A DNA stretch of 64,000 nucleotides from Rhyzopertha dominica (Eukaryota; Arthropoda; Insecta; Coleoptera; Bostrichidae). How positions within the stretch are numbered: the stretch's first letter is position 1; the number at the start of each line of letters is the position of its first letter. Where the stretch lies: contig QCXZ01000041.1 of assembly GCA_025024175.1 (NCBI GenBank), forward strand, positions 615,786-679,785, read 5' to 3'. Under the pieces are notes generated by a model, which saw nothing but the letters and a program-made list of their open reading frames with translations, did not search any database and was not told where the DNA came from. Both the position numbers and the translations under genes were made by a program. Positions 43,990 through 56,420 of this stretch are shown here, piece after piece.

Positions 43990-46610
43990 TGACGCTAAAC
44001 CATACATGTATACTTATTTCCAGATAAATAATGATTTTTATTAGTTACAAAGCACCTTAGATTACTGATAAGAAACTCGCATGAGCGTCTTTAGGAGTCT
44101 CACCTATGTATCCAAATTTTTAATGGATTAAAATTGTTATTTAATAATGTAAGTTATATTGTGTCTTCTTGTTCCATAGCCCCTTGGATGTAAACATAAA
44201 ATCTGATTAAATTACTAATTATTTATCGTTATTAAATGACTTATTACATAAATCTCATGGGAATACTGTGCTTCAAAAACTTGCAATTTGGCGTTTTCCA
44301 CTCGTCTTTGTGGGGAACTAACTAATTGTTTTGATGGAGTCGACATGGCATAGGAGTAATTTTATTATTATTATCGGGTTGTTATTTTATCAATTGTATT
44401 TGAGGACTACTTTCAACCAAAATCTGTCCGCTGCAGTTAAATAATATCACCTTATTGTTTTAAAGAAAGGAATACTAATCATGATGCTATAAACTTCCAC
44501 TAAATCTTGCAGAGGTATTATGTTTGGGGATAGATCTTTCTATATCAACTGACATTCCTGGCCAATACAGTGGCTCTTTTTTTGCTGTGTCTTTGGTTTG
44601 CTTGTTCAGCGTGTAAGGTAAAATTAGCTGATTCATATTGTCGAGAATTAAAATTTTATAGTTGCTAATAAAAGTTCTTCTAATACCATCAGTTCAAAAC
44701 GTGCTACGAATTAAAAGCTTAAGTGTCGTTTTACTCAATGAGGAATACCTTGAATACAAAACATGACCTACTGTACACCTTGACTGTCAAAGTGCTTTCC
44801 GCAAAAGGCTATTGTTTCATCTTCTTTCATCATAGTAAATGCCTTCAAACATATTTTTGATTTAATAAATATAAATTTGGGGACTAGTAGTTAAACCAGA
44901 CTACTTTTCGAATCAAGAAGCGAATAATAAAACTCTTCCTTTGGATCTAGAACTGAAAAACTTGTTTTTGCTTGTATTTTAGACGTAATTGGTAATCTGC
45001 AACAATAGGAATGCACAATAGCCTTAATTAAATGTAACAAATCAAGACATTTACGTTCCTTTTTCTTTATTATTCTGGTTTGTTTACTTACTCAATGGGT
45101 TGCTTTTGTTTCACAATTATTTTCCGTCTTTCTAAATGTTTTAATGTTGCCTGCAGCTTAGGTTTAATTGCACCTGCCAGTAACTTACCATTAGAGCAAG
45201 ATCCTTTTATGCTCAATTCTGTTGTGAGTATATATCCAAATCGAGTTTAATTTACCAACGATAGCCATATTTCTATAATTTGTACATTTATATTAATATA
45301 GTCTACTATTTGAAGGTTCATATACCTATGTCTACATTACTTAAAGTATTTGAGAGCACATATTATGAGGTTTGAAATAACAGAAGACAATTTGAGAGAC
45401 CATCAAGTTTCAAGGTGAAAAAACAACAAAGGGCCTTTGCTCTTTCGCAGTCTTCGGTGGAAATTATTTTTGGCTCAAAATCGGCATACTGATGTATTTT
45501 GAGCTGCAGATTCCAAAAATGCAGTCAGAAATGAGCTAGGACGTCGGGAAATTTATTATTCGCAATGATAATTGGTAGCTTGAAGTACGACAGCGATTCG
45601 ACACAAACTTTTTCACTCTGTAAAGTGTTACCTTCGGGATCGTTCAAGCAAATTGCCGCCAGTTTAAACAGATCGTAAGCACGCACATTAACATTCTCGG
45701 CTCGTGCTGTTGTTGAAAATATCCATAAAAGAAAAAGGCGGCGGGGCCGTGAAGAAATGGCCGGTATTAAAAGTTTGGAAAGGGATTTGTCGGGAGTAAT
45801 TAGGCCCGCTCGCCTTGTTAGGTAAAGTTGAAACGACCGGCTCGCCTACACATCTCTATCTCAATACTGCAGTCCTGCTGTACGGGGGTCACCAATTATA
45901 CCAAATTGTTAATTTATGCTAACTAATTTTGCAAACTTTCGACTTGACTTGCTTCACGCGTCTTAATTTACGACGCTTGCTATGACGTACTGTTCTGATT
46001 TGCATATTCGAATAGGTGGAGTATGAACAGTCGGTTATATTAACTACAGATTTGTTACCTTAAATGGGGTAGCATTAGTAAGCTTAAACTTTTTTTCTAA
46101 GTTTAAAAACAAACAGCTGTTAGAGAGCATTGGAAAATATTTAAAGTAAACAAAATCAGCCGTCATCCATTTCATTTTTTGGTCATACGATCAGATTGAA
46201 AATTATTCACCCTAAACAGGCCATCTTAAAGCAAAAGCAAATACTTACCTAAGTAGACGAGAAAGAAAGAAAGACTTTGGAAAGTGTTGATTAAATGTAC
46301 TAAAGCCATCTCAAAAAAGAAGAGAGTTTTTTTTCTAGAAATAAAATTTATTTCACCCACGAAGATAAATATACAAATCTCACATCCAAATTACAATTTA
46401 ACATTGGCTTACCAATTTCCATATCTATGTCAAGATTTTGTAGTGAATGTTTAAAGCAGCTATGCCAATTATTACTTTAAAGGATTTTACTACTTGTATT
46501 TAAAATACTCGAATGTTTGGAAACAAAATTTGAGTTGGTATTTCTACACTCAAAGAAGAAACATTATCGAAGGAAAGACCTAAACGGTTCAAAGAATTTT
46601 CATTTGCCTT
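43990..46610. other. Gene-free DNA
   Basis: AT-rich with no credible frame. Bases 45560-45850 are more mixed and include several AATTA-type motifs. Confidence 0.4.
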
Positions 46611-46614
46611 AAAC

Positions 46615-46690
46615 TTATATGCCGCATCTCACCACCCTCCCACTCAAAAGAATAGTCTTATAAGTACGTTGTTTGTTAGTGCACGAAAAT
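46615..46690 (+). mobile_element. Short Penelope-like fragment
   Basis: About 75 bases match the part of the 59.4 kb copy near 61290-61365, which codes for HATSYHPPSQKNSLI and the following residues. Similarity stops before the left end of the Tc1-like element that begins 32 bases later. Confidence 0.7.
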
Positions 46691-46721
46691 TTCAGAAGAA
46701 ACTTTTTGGATGCCGATCTTA

Positions 46722-48342
46722 CGAGCCCTAACACAAAAATGTTCGGACATCAACTGATTTTTCGTAAAAGTTTGAAAATTTCCGTAGGGGTTTCAATATC
46801 ATGTTTTCCATTTATAGGACACTATAATATGTATTGTTTTGCATCATATTTACGACATTGTTTTGAAATAAAATAATACTGATTTATAGAACTAAGCTAA
46901 TGTTGATAACAATGCAATATTTGCTGGCACATTAATGTTCGGACACGTTAGTAAAACAAATAAATAGCAAGCCTTGGAAACAAAATAATATGTTTCCATG
47001 TGACTTTTAACTTGACAATTAAGTCGATAAAATATCAATTGACTACAAAATATCACTCGGTAAAATAACTAATCGTGCAATCAGAGAATTAATTGTAAAA
47101 CTGTTTCACCAAGGAAAAACGTTTCGGGATATTGCTAAGCAAATAAATGTCCACGGTGTCAGAAATTGTGAAAAAGTATAGAGAAACGAGTTCAATTCAA
47201 ATTTCAAGACATGGTGCTGGTCGGCTACGTAAAGTCACTTCCAGAATGCAAAGATATCTTGTTCGAATTTGTAAAACTGATCGGCGAAGTACATTAAGAG
47301 GAATAACAGCAAAATGGAATGAAGAAACAATGGGAAATGTTTCACGAGAAACGTGTCGTCGCTGGATTCCTAACTCTGGTTTACATTTTTATAAGGCACG
47401 TATGTTATGTTTAAGCAAAATTTCATATTCATCATTATCATTGCTTAAGGCAAAAGAAAAGCCGTTCCTCACGGAAAAAAAAGACGATTAGCGTGGGCAA
47501 AGGAATGGGCATTGTGGACTTTCGAAGATTGGAAAAGGATCATTTTTAGTGATGAATCAAAATTTGATGTTTGCGTGGGTGACCATCGATCACGTGTTAT
47601 AAGAAACAAAAATGAAGCCTTCCACAAAGACTGCCTAAAAAGAAAAAAATTTCCATCAGGTGTTATGGTATGGGGAAGCATGTCTGCTAATGGTGTTGGA
47701 AAACTGCACTTCATAGACAGAACTGTAAACGCTGTAAAATATCAGAAAATTCTTGAAACCAATTTGTTGGTGTCAATTCCAATGTTATCACCTGATGGAA
47801 ATTTTACTTTTCAACAAGATGGCGCCTCCTGCGATACAGCCAAGACCAGCACAAGAAAGTGCCTGCAAGACAACAGCATTTCCGTCCTTGACTGGCGTTC
47901 CAGCAGTCCTGTCTAAATGTAATCGAAACTATATGGCACAAGATGAAGCAGCAATTAAGAAATGATCCGCAGCGCAACATTTCTGATTTGCGTAAAATTG
48001 CAAAATATATGGGATTCTTTTACCGCAGAAGATTGAGAAAAGCTTGTAAAAACTATACCTGCCAGAATAAAAGCAGTTATTAAGGCAAAAGAAGACGTAA
48101 CCGGCTATTGACATGTATTGTCCGAACATTTATGTGTCAATAAATATTGTATTATTATCAACATTAGTTTAGCTTTATACATAAATATTATGTTATTTCA
48201 AAACAATGTCGTAAATATGATGTAAAACAATACATATTATAGTGTCCTATAAAAGAAAAACATGATATTGAATCTCTTATGGAAATTTTCAAACTTTTAC
48301 GAAAAATCAGTTGATGTCCGAACATTTTTATGTCAGGGCTCG
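46722..48342 (+). mobile_element. Tc1-like transposon with IR/DR ends
   Basis: Both ends begin CGAGCCCT and are flanked by TA (46720-46721 and 48343-48344), the Tc1/mariner target duplication. The inverted repeats are about 220 bases long and highly similar. Each holds two copies of ATGTTCGGACA, one at the tip (46739 and about 48313) and one at the inner end (46934 and about 48118), the IR/DR plan known from Tc1-type elements. The transposase lies at about 47040-48100. It has an N-terminal helix-turn-helix region (FRDIAKQI, frame-shifted into SEIVKKYRETS), then IIFSDESKF, TFQQDGA and, after a one-base loss, LNVIETIWHKMK. These are the three acidic residues of a DDE core with about 34-35 residues between the last two. 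At least three frameshifts make it non-functional. Confidence 0.92.
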
Positions 48343-48344
48343 TA

Positions 48345-48939
48345 TAGCACTCAATTCNTTNTGTATTCGATTAAGCAAGAAAGCCTTCTCTTTCTACAGT
48401 GCGTCTTAGAGCCATTCAAAACAAAAGCCTCCAAATTACCATAATATAATCAAAACCAGGGCGTCTGATAATAAACGCTGTTATGCCAACGACATTGTTA
48501 AACTCGATACTGAATACAATTGTATACGCCCTTAATTCCCACGGTTCTGCAAACAGTCCCCGAGGCTGGGGGGGACCACCTTACCCCATTTCCCTGCCGC
48601 ACCGGGGATTTCTTGAGTTAGTTACCCACACAGCACATAATTGCAACGATGTTGTCATAAGATCCTGCTAAACCTGCCTCTAAGACACCGTATAGCAGAC
48701 CAGACTGCTCACGGCAACACGACGATGTATACGGGCGATTCATTGGAAGTTTGCGAGGCTTCCGATAATAAATGGCTCATATTAACCAAAGTAACGAGTT
48801 TGTACGTGACGTAGTGGATGAAGTGCGATACACTTACCATTCTATTGCATTGCTACAGGATTAGCACCAAAAAAGAGCCAATAAAAATTTTCTAATCAAC
48901 AAAAAGTTAGCTAAAAATAAATACTTTTAACAAAGGTTC
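48345..48939. other. Gene-free DNA
   Basis: A GC-rich patch at 48540-48720 contains a G-run and CCCC blocks. No frame and no known element. Confidence 0.35.
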
Positions 48940-49215
48940 AAAAAGACCTCCATTTTCGTGTGCACAAAAATTCATACGTCATTAAATTCAATTCTACGGA
49001 GCAATCCGCCATAATTTTTCAAAGCGTCCATTGCAGTTTGAATATGCACGTCTCCTTAAATCATTTTCTGTATCTAGTGGCCTAGAATACACAAGTTTTC
49101 CATAAAAAGCAATCAATCGAGTTTATGTCAGGGGATCGAGCTGGACGGTTTGCAGGTACATCATTGCATCTACCTCTAGTGGTGCTGACTATCATTTCCA
49201 CTTTGTAACGGTCAT
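48940..49215 (-). mobile_element. Decayed DDE (IS630/mariner-like) transposase C-terminus
   Basis: On the minus strand the frames read RPARSPDINSIDCFLW followed by LVYSRPLDTENDLRRRAYSNC, the 'W-PARSPDLTPLDFFLWG' region with the last catalytic residue. It is the same transposase type as the remnant in TTC29 intron 6. Frameshifts are present. Confidence 0.7.
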
Positions 49216-50760
49216 TTAATTTCGTAATGTTCTTTTTTTCTAAGCTCTTCTATTAACAGTCTTTTAGGTGATTAAGTTTCACTAACGATGCATTTTTCCA
49301 AATATATTTTTGTTGTCATTTTGCTTACATTTGAACGTAATGCTAAAACGCTAATTCGGCGGTTTAATTCAAAATAAGTTTATCCGATTGCTGCATCCCG
49401 TTCTGCATCGAAAATATCTTCACCTTGATTTCTTGCGCCTGAATGTGGCCTTCTTTTACCTGTCAGGTATTAGTACACTAGTGGAACTGAGGGCCTGAGT
49501 TAACGCTGAAAAGCGGGGACGTAGTAAAATAAATTTCGGTAAAATTTCAACTGCATAAAGCAGGATTTAATATTTTACTACAAATTGTTGTCGTCGACAT
49601 TTTGGTATTTGATTTCGTGGGTGAGATTTAGTAATATTTCGAGACCCTTAGTCTTCGTCGATAATAACAATCAGCTGACGCTGGATTCGCCCAATTCACT
49701 ACAGCAGCCATATTTCCTGACTTAACAATCTTCAGTTTAATAAATCCGAGTGTGAAAAGCCCGCCTCCATATAGGGCTTTTTTTTCTACTTACCTGGCAA
49801 AGAAAATCAAAGAGAAAACAGAGCGAGGTCAACTGGACTTACGCAACGCCCTGTGGAAAATTCAGTGTTTTCCGGGATTGGTCTGGTTGAGTATCCAATC
49901 TGAGACGAAGCAGCGGCGATAGATCTGAGTCTGGCTTGACTTACGTAACCATCCAGTGTACATTAAGCTCTGCCCTGAAGGATGTGGTATCTGTCTCTAT
50001 CTTGGACCTAGGCTGAGTACAAAATTTTCGTTGTGTCGTCTTACTTACCTCACATCATTCATTTGAAGTGATCGCTAAGACTTTTGTGTGTATTGCTATT
50101 TTGCATTGACTGCCATAGTGGAGATCACGCCGAATCGAGAATTCATGTCGTGTTTTGTAGCATCACGGACTTACATCTTAAGATAATACGTACCTTTCAG
50201 TTACCGGTCAAGTGTGTACTAATTTATAACACTTTAACTTTATTTCGAAGCCTTGTGCTATTGGTTTTCCAACGATTGTAAATATGAATGAGCACTCATA
50301 TGTTTGGAAATTGCAGTAAACACTAGGATTCACTTAATTTAGTACATCCGGCTTTATATTTAATAAATTTAAGTTCAAAAAGTTCATTAAAATTTAATTT
50401 CAATCAAGGTGTGTCACTAATTTTACTTCTGTAATAAACGCTTAGTAATAGTTTTTTTGTTATTTCCGCAAACCTACTGTCACTGTTATTTTGGTAATTT
50501 TTTGTCAGTGATTTATCGAATAACTTTGTTGGGCTTAAAATTATCTGGCGCCTTGGATCTCTTTTTAATTTTGGAATTAGCTGTGAAGTTTGAACCCAGC
50601 CCTCTCCTACAGCTAGTCGTGGTATTTGCCCATTGCCTGAGCGGTATACACCTGTATAATTCTTTTGCAGTTCAATAATCATTTTTGTTTCCTTTTTTTG
50701 TTTTTATAAAATTACGTTTTTGTAATACGTGATAACTTGAAGAGTGATTTGAAAAGCAAT
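49216..50760. other. Gene-free DNA
   Basis: No frame with recognisable content. Bases 49680-50050 are more mixed in composition. Confidence 0.35.
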
Positions 50761-50762
50761 TA

Positions 50763-50954
50763 TTGCCACATTTAGAACCTAGTTCAGTGATTGTGATGGA
50801 AAACGCGTCTTATCACTTAGACAAGAAAAAGAATCCTACAAAGTGCACACAGAAGCAAGAAACAATCAATTTTATGCAAGAAAGACATTTACACAATTGT
50901 GAGGAAGCTACTCAGAATTATTTCTGCCAATTCGTTAATATGGAGCCAGCTTAA
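50763..50954 (+). mobile_element. DDE transposase fragment with altered catalytic residue
   Basis: The frame reads LEPSSVIVMENASYH followed by KKNPTKCTQKQETINFM, matching the transposase motif 'SVIVMDNASYH...K-PT...K-EI--WL'. The catalytic Asp of DNASYH is Glu here. No terminal repeats were found. Confidence 0.75.
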
Positions 50955-51049
50955 ATAGGACATAAGCCAAATAAAACCCTGCAGATTAATAGTAGTGTTG
51001 TAGATCTTAGTCCGTAAAATCTCAAATGAAATTATTGCAAAATGCATGT

Positions 51050-51610
51050 CTACGGTTCTAATTTTTAATAGGTTATAGGGACCATGTCACCCCATACTAC
51101 AGACAGTTTAAAATACTAAAACTTAATGAGAGATATATGCTGTCGTTTTGTGTATTTTTGCGGAGGATTATTTGTAGTGGGTTGCCAACATATCTTTGCG
51201 AACGTCTGACTCGGAGATTCGATATTCATAATGGAGACTTGCGTTTTGTACATAGTCTTTCTATTCCTAGACATAAAACTCAAACATTCAAAGGTAGTTT
51301 TGAATATACTGCTGCATATTGCATAATCACTACACTGACATATTCTCTGAAAAATGTAGCCTTATAACGTTCAAGAATAAAATATCTTGTAAACTGCTAG
51401 AATTATATGAGAGGTAGGGGTATTTGTATCTGTTTCGAGTACCTCCGTTTGCTTTATACTCAACTGTTGGTTTCTAGACGTTTTGGATTAAATTATTCTG
51501 CTAATTTTATATGGAACTGCCCCTAATGTAAAACGGCTCTGCCGATTTAGAGGGCTTTTGAACTATGTATATCTTGTACATTGCTCAATAAACAGTATTA
51601 TATTATTATT
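51050..51610 (+). mobile_element. CR1/Jockey-like LINE 3' end with (TTA)n-like tail
   Basis: The frame reads RRIICSGLPTYLCERLTRRFDIHNGDL, then SLSIPRHKTQTFKGSFEY, as in the post-RT region of this LINE class. It ends at about 51605 with AATAAACAG and an ATTATATTATTATTA tail. It is 5' truncated and related to the intron copy at 9.1-9.8 kb. Confidence 0.8.
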
Positions 51611-52747
51611 AAATGAATCCAGCGTTATTTCAAAACTACTAACGACACATTATAGCCACTGAAGACAGTTTCGTTACAAACATTGAACTTCCATCAATTA
51701 TTATTAATGTAAACGACGCAGAAGATTCTTCTAACGATGAAAAAGGTCACTAACCAGAAAATCTGTTGTTCTTACCTTGTTTTGCATACTTACCTGCCTC
51801 TTGCAGAAACAGATGTAAACAGTTTATGACCGGGATCGCAACAAGCCCTCCGTATGGTCTCTTTGTGGACTAGACTTATTATTTATCCCATTTCTCGCTG
51901 TCCTAATATCTCACGAGTGAGNGACGCTGCCACGAAATGACGGACGACAGGGCGTTTTGATAAAAACGGTAAATAAAACAAATGGTTCCCTCATTCATAT
52001 TTGATTCAATATCTTGTGTCTTTAAGCCCGCAAAAAATAACGTTCCGCAGCGGGAGATGTTATCGTATGACGAAAATACATCACTGTCCATCCCTAAAGT
52101 CAACGGACGTCTCCCGAATTCCGCTCACGTACGCCAGATTAGTCAAAAGTTTTGCAGGACAACTGCAAGTAAATTATAACGGCTCAGAGTATTTAGTTTC
52201 ATCCGAACGGGGCACCTAGACGGAATAATAATTCGTTTTTCTTTTCTCGCTGAGTTATACCCCCGAGTCGGATTCCAAAATAAATTAAACTACAATAAAT
52301 TGCCACAATAAAACTTTAAGCGTTATCGAGCAGGACTTAAAGTCTTTGAAAAGGTGTGAATTACTTGGAAACTGTACTCGGACCGGGCGATAAAAGTAGA
52401 ACCGGGCGTTCCTTTGAATAAAACAAGCCGGAAATGGAAAAAGTAAGATAAAGCGGGCTAAACTCCCGAGGAAAATAGAAGCGGGATATATACGGGCATA
52501 CATATATGTATGTTAGTGAATCATAGGTGAGGGTTAAATTGATTTCGCTCACGGGAAGGACTTTTGGACGGGCAAGCAAAGCATTCCTGCCGGTTTTATG
52601 ACATCCTGATGCACATAATAACATTTATCTTGCACATATTGCTCTTCCTACGAAACGATGCCTTCATCGTCTGTGTGCTATATCCTGTTGTACTCTGGAC
52701 TCCTTACTTCTGTCGCTCTTTTTTAATTGTGGTATACAGGGCTCCTA
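51611..52747. other. Gene-free DNA with an island at about 51.8-52.56 kb
   Basis: Composition becomes more GC-rich from 51.8 kb and stays mixed to 52.56 kb (GGACCGGGCG, CCCGAGTCGG). One N occurs at 51922. No credible frame. Confidence 0.35.
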
Positions 52748-53713
52748 CAGCTCATCAGTGATGGGCGTTTACACGTAAATTTTATTTTTCTACGTTACTC
52801 GCGTAGAAAATGTAGATAAAGCACTTTGGCGTAGATTTTGAGTAGAAAATGTAAGACGAGTATATTATGGCTAAAGTATATTAGCTATGCACTAAAATTA
52901 ATGGAAATTATTTTAGTTCTAATTTTTCTGTTTTGTTAGCTCCTCAGAGTTCCTTAAAATTTTTAAAATTTAATTCATTTTTTATATCTATATTATAAAC
53001 TTGCACAATATATATTTAGTAAGTCATTACGGTATCTAAAAGGTTCTTTACTTCTTTGGACAAAAAAACAAAGCATATGTTTCGAAGTCTTTCCTTCCAA
53101 GACTATATTAGCTTTGCATATAGATGTAATGTAATGTAATGTACATTCTATATTCAAAGATATTAGGTATATTCTAAGAAACGTATCTTTGACATGCTGT
53201 CAAATTGGGAAGCGCATACTTCAGATAGAAATTGATTTTTCTTCAAAGAAAGGTATTTGTTAATAATCACTTGCCTCTTGCTCCTTTAGATCATTAGGGT
53301 AGCGTATTTCCGATTATAGAGAAGAAAAACAATAAAATCACAGTTTATAGTCCTTAAAGAGCCTCTTCACCGATTAAGGCATCCAAAGTGCTTTTTTTCA
53401 GCACGCTTGTCCTGCTTAGTAGGGTCTTATGGCCCTAATTAACGTATGCCCAAATAAGTTATTATTGTTTAGATATTCATCTAGCTAGTTTAGTTACCAA
53501 GGAATTAAAATTATAAAGTACAAAATAATATTGACATTTGATAAGTTTTGAGCAGTACCGACAACGAATACCACTAAAAAGCTGAATATTTCTGTTTATC
53601 TACACAATGATATTTTCTACAGTAAACATTCAAAGTAGAATATTACATAGTTTACGCGTAGATAATAGCGTAATCTACGTGGCGTATTCTACGCGCCCAT
53701 CACTGCAGCTCAT
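52748..53713. mobile_element. Non-autonomous hAT element with 8-bp target duplication
   Basis: The element proper is 52756-53705 (950 bases). Its ends are perfect 12-base inverted repeats, CAGTGATGGGCG and CGCCCATCACTG, a sequence typical of insect hAT transposons. It is flanked by an exact 8-base duplication, CAGCTCAT (52748-52755 and 53706-53713), the hAT hallmark. Near both ends, CTACG/CGTAGA motifs are repeated in both orientations and could be transposase binding sites. No transposase is encoded. Confidence 0.95.
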
Positions 53714-55199
53714 ACATGCATTAAATGGAACACCCCATATTTTTTTTGCTTACTTAGGTTTCATTTGCTTCAGTAACCTCTGTCTTGAACACCCAGAGTA
53801 CTCAAATACAAGGAATATTATTTCTAACAATTTGAAATACCAGCTAATCCTCAATTGTTAAGAAAAAGTATGCTCAATAAAATCACTTTTCACTGATCAA
53901 AATGATGAACATGGATTGAATGAGCATCCATGGACTTTAGTAGATGTAGTGGTTTGGCAGGACAGGATGGTATACATCGTGGTCAGTTGACTACAAATTA
54001 GTCTAAGACTTTCCTATTGCCCAACTTAAAATTTCGACAGCTAATTTCAAGCCGAGCCGTCCATCCATCACTTCCACTTGCAAGATTGAGATTGTCCGGA
54101 GCATTTGCATATTAATGAACGTTTCGGCGAGCAGCATGCACTGCATACTACAAGGGGGTGGGCCCATGGATGTCGTGACTAGTCACAGTTACCCAGACGT
54201 CGCCCCGGAAGTCACAGTCTGAAGAATAGGTTGACGACTCGAATATTTTAAGCCGCCTAAAAAGCAACACCGCGCTGCACACCGCCTAAGTAAATATCGT
54301 TGTATTAGATTGATTAAGTCTTCGTCCTCCTCGGCCATCCCTGATAACGATCGGGGCTAAACTGAAATGCGATTTCGCGACCACGAGTATACAAGGAGTT
54401 GGATGTGAGGATCGCGTGACCGTTGCAAAGTGCCGTAATGTTTCGATACAATCTCAGAAATGTCTAGTTCATGTTGAGCTGGAATTTTCAGGCGCACACG
54501 TCGATATGCATCTTGGGAGATAGACTACCTGTTAAATGGACGGGTATTATGAGGTTTTAGCTTTTTTTGTGGTAGAATTACAAACATAGTAAAAACTGTC
54601 TGTATTTTAAGAGTTTCAGAAGAAGCGTTTGTACCGTTTACTGGAAAGACACTTGCGTGCGACCCCTTAAAAGAGCAACATCTTGTTGCCTATTAAAAAC
54701 TATAGTGTCCAGTTGGTCTGGACAATTTCTAATCTAATTTGGTTGCTTATAAATGAGCTTTAAAAACTTGGAATTCAAATTGTGACGGGGTGAAAGGGTT
54801 ATCGACTTGGTAGAAACCTTAGATGGTCAATGTCCTTCATATATATCGATCTTGCATGCATTTGATGATGTCACACTTGATATCTTTACTTCAAGAACCA
54901 AATTGAAAGGATGAGGCTTTGCCTTTTAAAGAGGATATTGTGAATTCATGTCAAAGTACGAATCACTAGAGCACATGCGACGAAAAATTAGACGGTACCT
55001 GAACTAAGCTAAGAATCGTCTTTGACGGTTCTGCGAAATCTAATAACGATATCTCGCTTAAGTATGTGTTAGAGTTCCAGAAACACAATTTCGTCTTAAT
55101 CTTAAAAAAATAGCTACTTTTACATAGATGATTTGTTAACTGGTGGCGCATCTGTTACAGAGCGTTTTTCTATCAGAATCTAATTATGACTTCGCCTCT
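53714..55199. other. Gene-free DNA with an island at about 54.0-54.5 kb
   Basis: Bases 54050-54430 are more GC-rich and lack long frames. The rest is AT-rich. No repeat recognised. Confidence 0.35.
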
Positions 55200-56420
55200 T
55201 TCTCCCACCTACTTTTCCATCCAGTATCTTTCTTGGTATTCTACTTTGCTGCATCCTAATTACTTGCCCTAATCATCTCAGTCTTTGCCATGTTATCACT
55301 TGTACCACATTCGGTTCCGCAAATAATTCCTCTAGATCTCTGTTTGTTCTTTTTTTGCGTCTACTTCTTTACCACCATAAATTTTGCGTAGGACTTTGCT
55401 TTCCCATATTCGTAGCATTTTCTGTTATACTTTTCCCACTCTCGATATCTCACTTCCATACAATACCACCGGCCTAATTATAGTCTTATATAGCTGTTTT
55501 TTTAAAGCCCTCGACATATTTCTACTGTTTAGCATCACCCTAAGCACGTAGATGTTTCTGTTGCCCATCATTAGCCTTCTATGTATTTCCTCTCCAATGC
55601 TATTTGTTCTACAGAACTCTGTGCCTAGGTAGGTACAACGATCGCGTTCCTCAAACATATAATCTTTCTCTATTACCTTTGTCTGTCCATGTCATGTAGC
55701 TGGTTATATTCTCGTTTATTTGCAGTCCTATTACAAGAGTTCTAATCTTTTCGTTGTTCTTTTCAATTCATCTACAGTTCTCTACAGAGATCGTTGGCAA
55801 ACGCCAAGAACTGGAGCCTTCTGGTGTATATCAATGCATTTGTGTTCAATTTAGTCTTCCCCATGACATATTCAAGTGCACAATTGAACAGTAGTGCAGA
55901 TAGACGAACACTGTCGGGCATTTTCTCTGTCTCCCATATGTTTTCTAGTAGTAAGTGTATCTTCTTTATTATCTCATCACCCTCATACTTGAAGAGTTCT
56001 GCTACTAAATAGTCATTACTTGTGTCGTTTCCCTAGTGTGATTTCTTGTTCAGTAGTCCTTCAATGTACTTCTTCCACATTGTTAATATTTCTTTTTCAT
56101 CGCCCACTAACTTCCCCTTCGTCGTTTCTAAAATATACTGGCTTGCTAACTTTCAGGTTCTTTGTCTCTCTAATTCCCCGATTCTCGTTGTATCTTCTCG
56201 TTTTTACTTTTACTTTCTTGCATCTTTTTCTTTGTTCAATGTATGCTTCTTTTTCCCTCACTGTTTCTGTTCTCAGCATCTCTAACCTGGTTTCTCGTCT
56301 CTTTTTTAACTCATCTTCACACTCACAGATACGACTGTCGGATATTATCTGCCATTTCTTACCATAATACTTTGATATCTTCCTTTTTCATTATGCCCTT
56401 CAAATTATTGAACTCTTTTC
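55200..56420 (-). mobile_element. Second RTE-like LINE remnant
   Basis: The minus strand reads ETRLEMLRTETVREKEAYIE and RNDEGEVSG in the upstream part. The downstream part reads FEERDRCTYLGTEFCRTNSI, GEEIHRRLMMGNRNIYVLR and LYKTIIRPVVLYGSE, as in RTE-type LINEs. It differs clearly from the copy at 37.6-39.6 kb, so it is another family. The central reverse transcriptase is degraded. Confidence 0.8.

Noticed and set aside
51982..52179. A 65-codon frame in the 52-kb island
   Set aside because: No domain, no splice context and no start context; a chance frame in GC-richer DNA.
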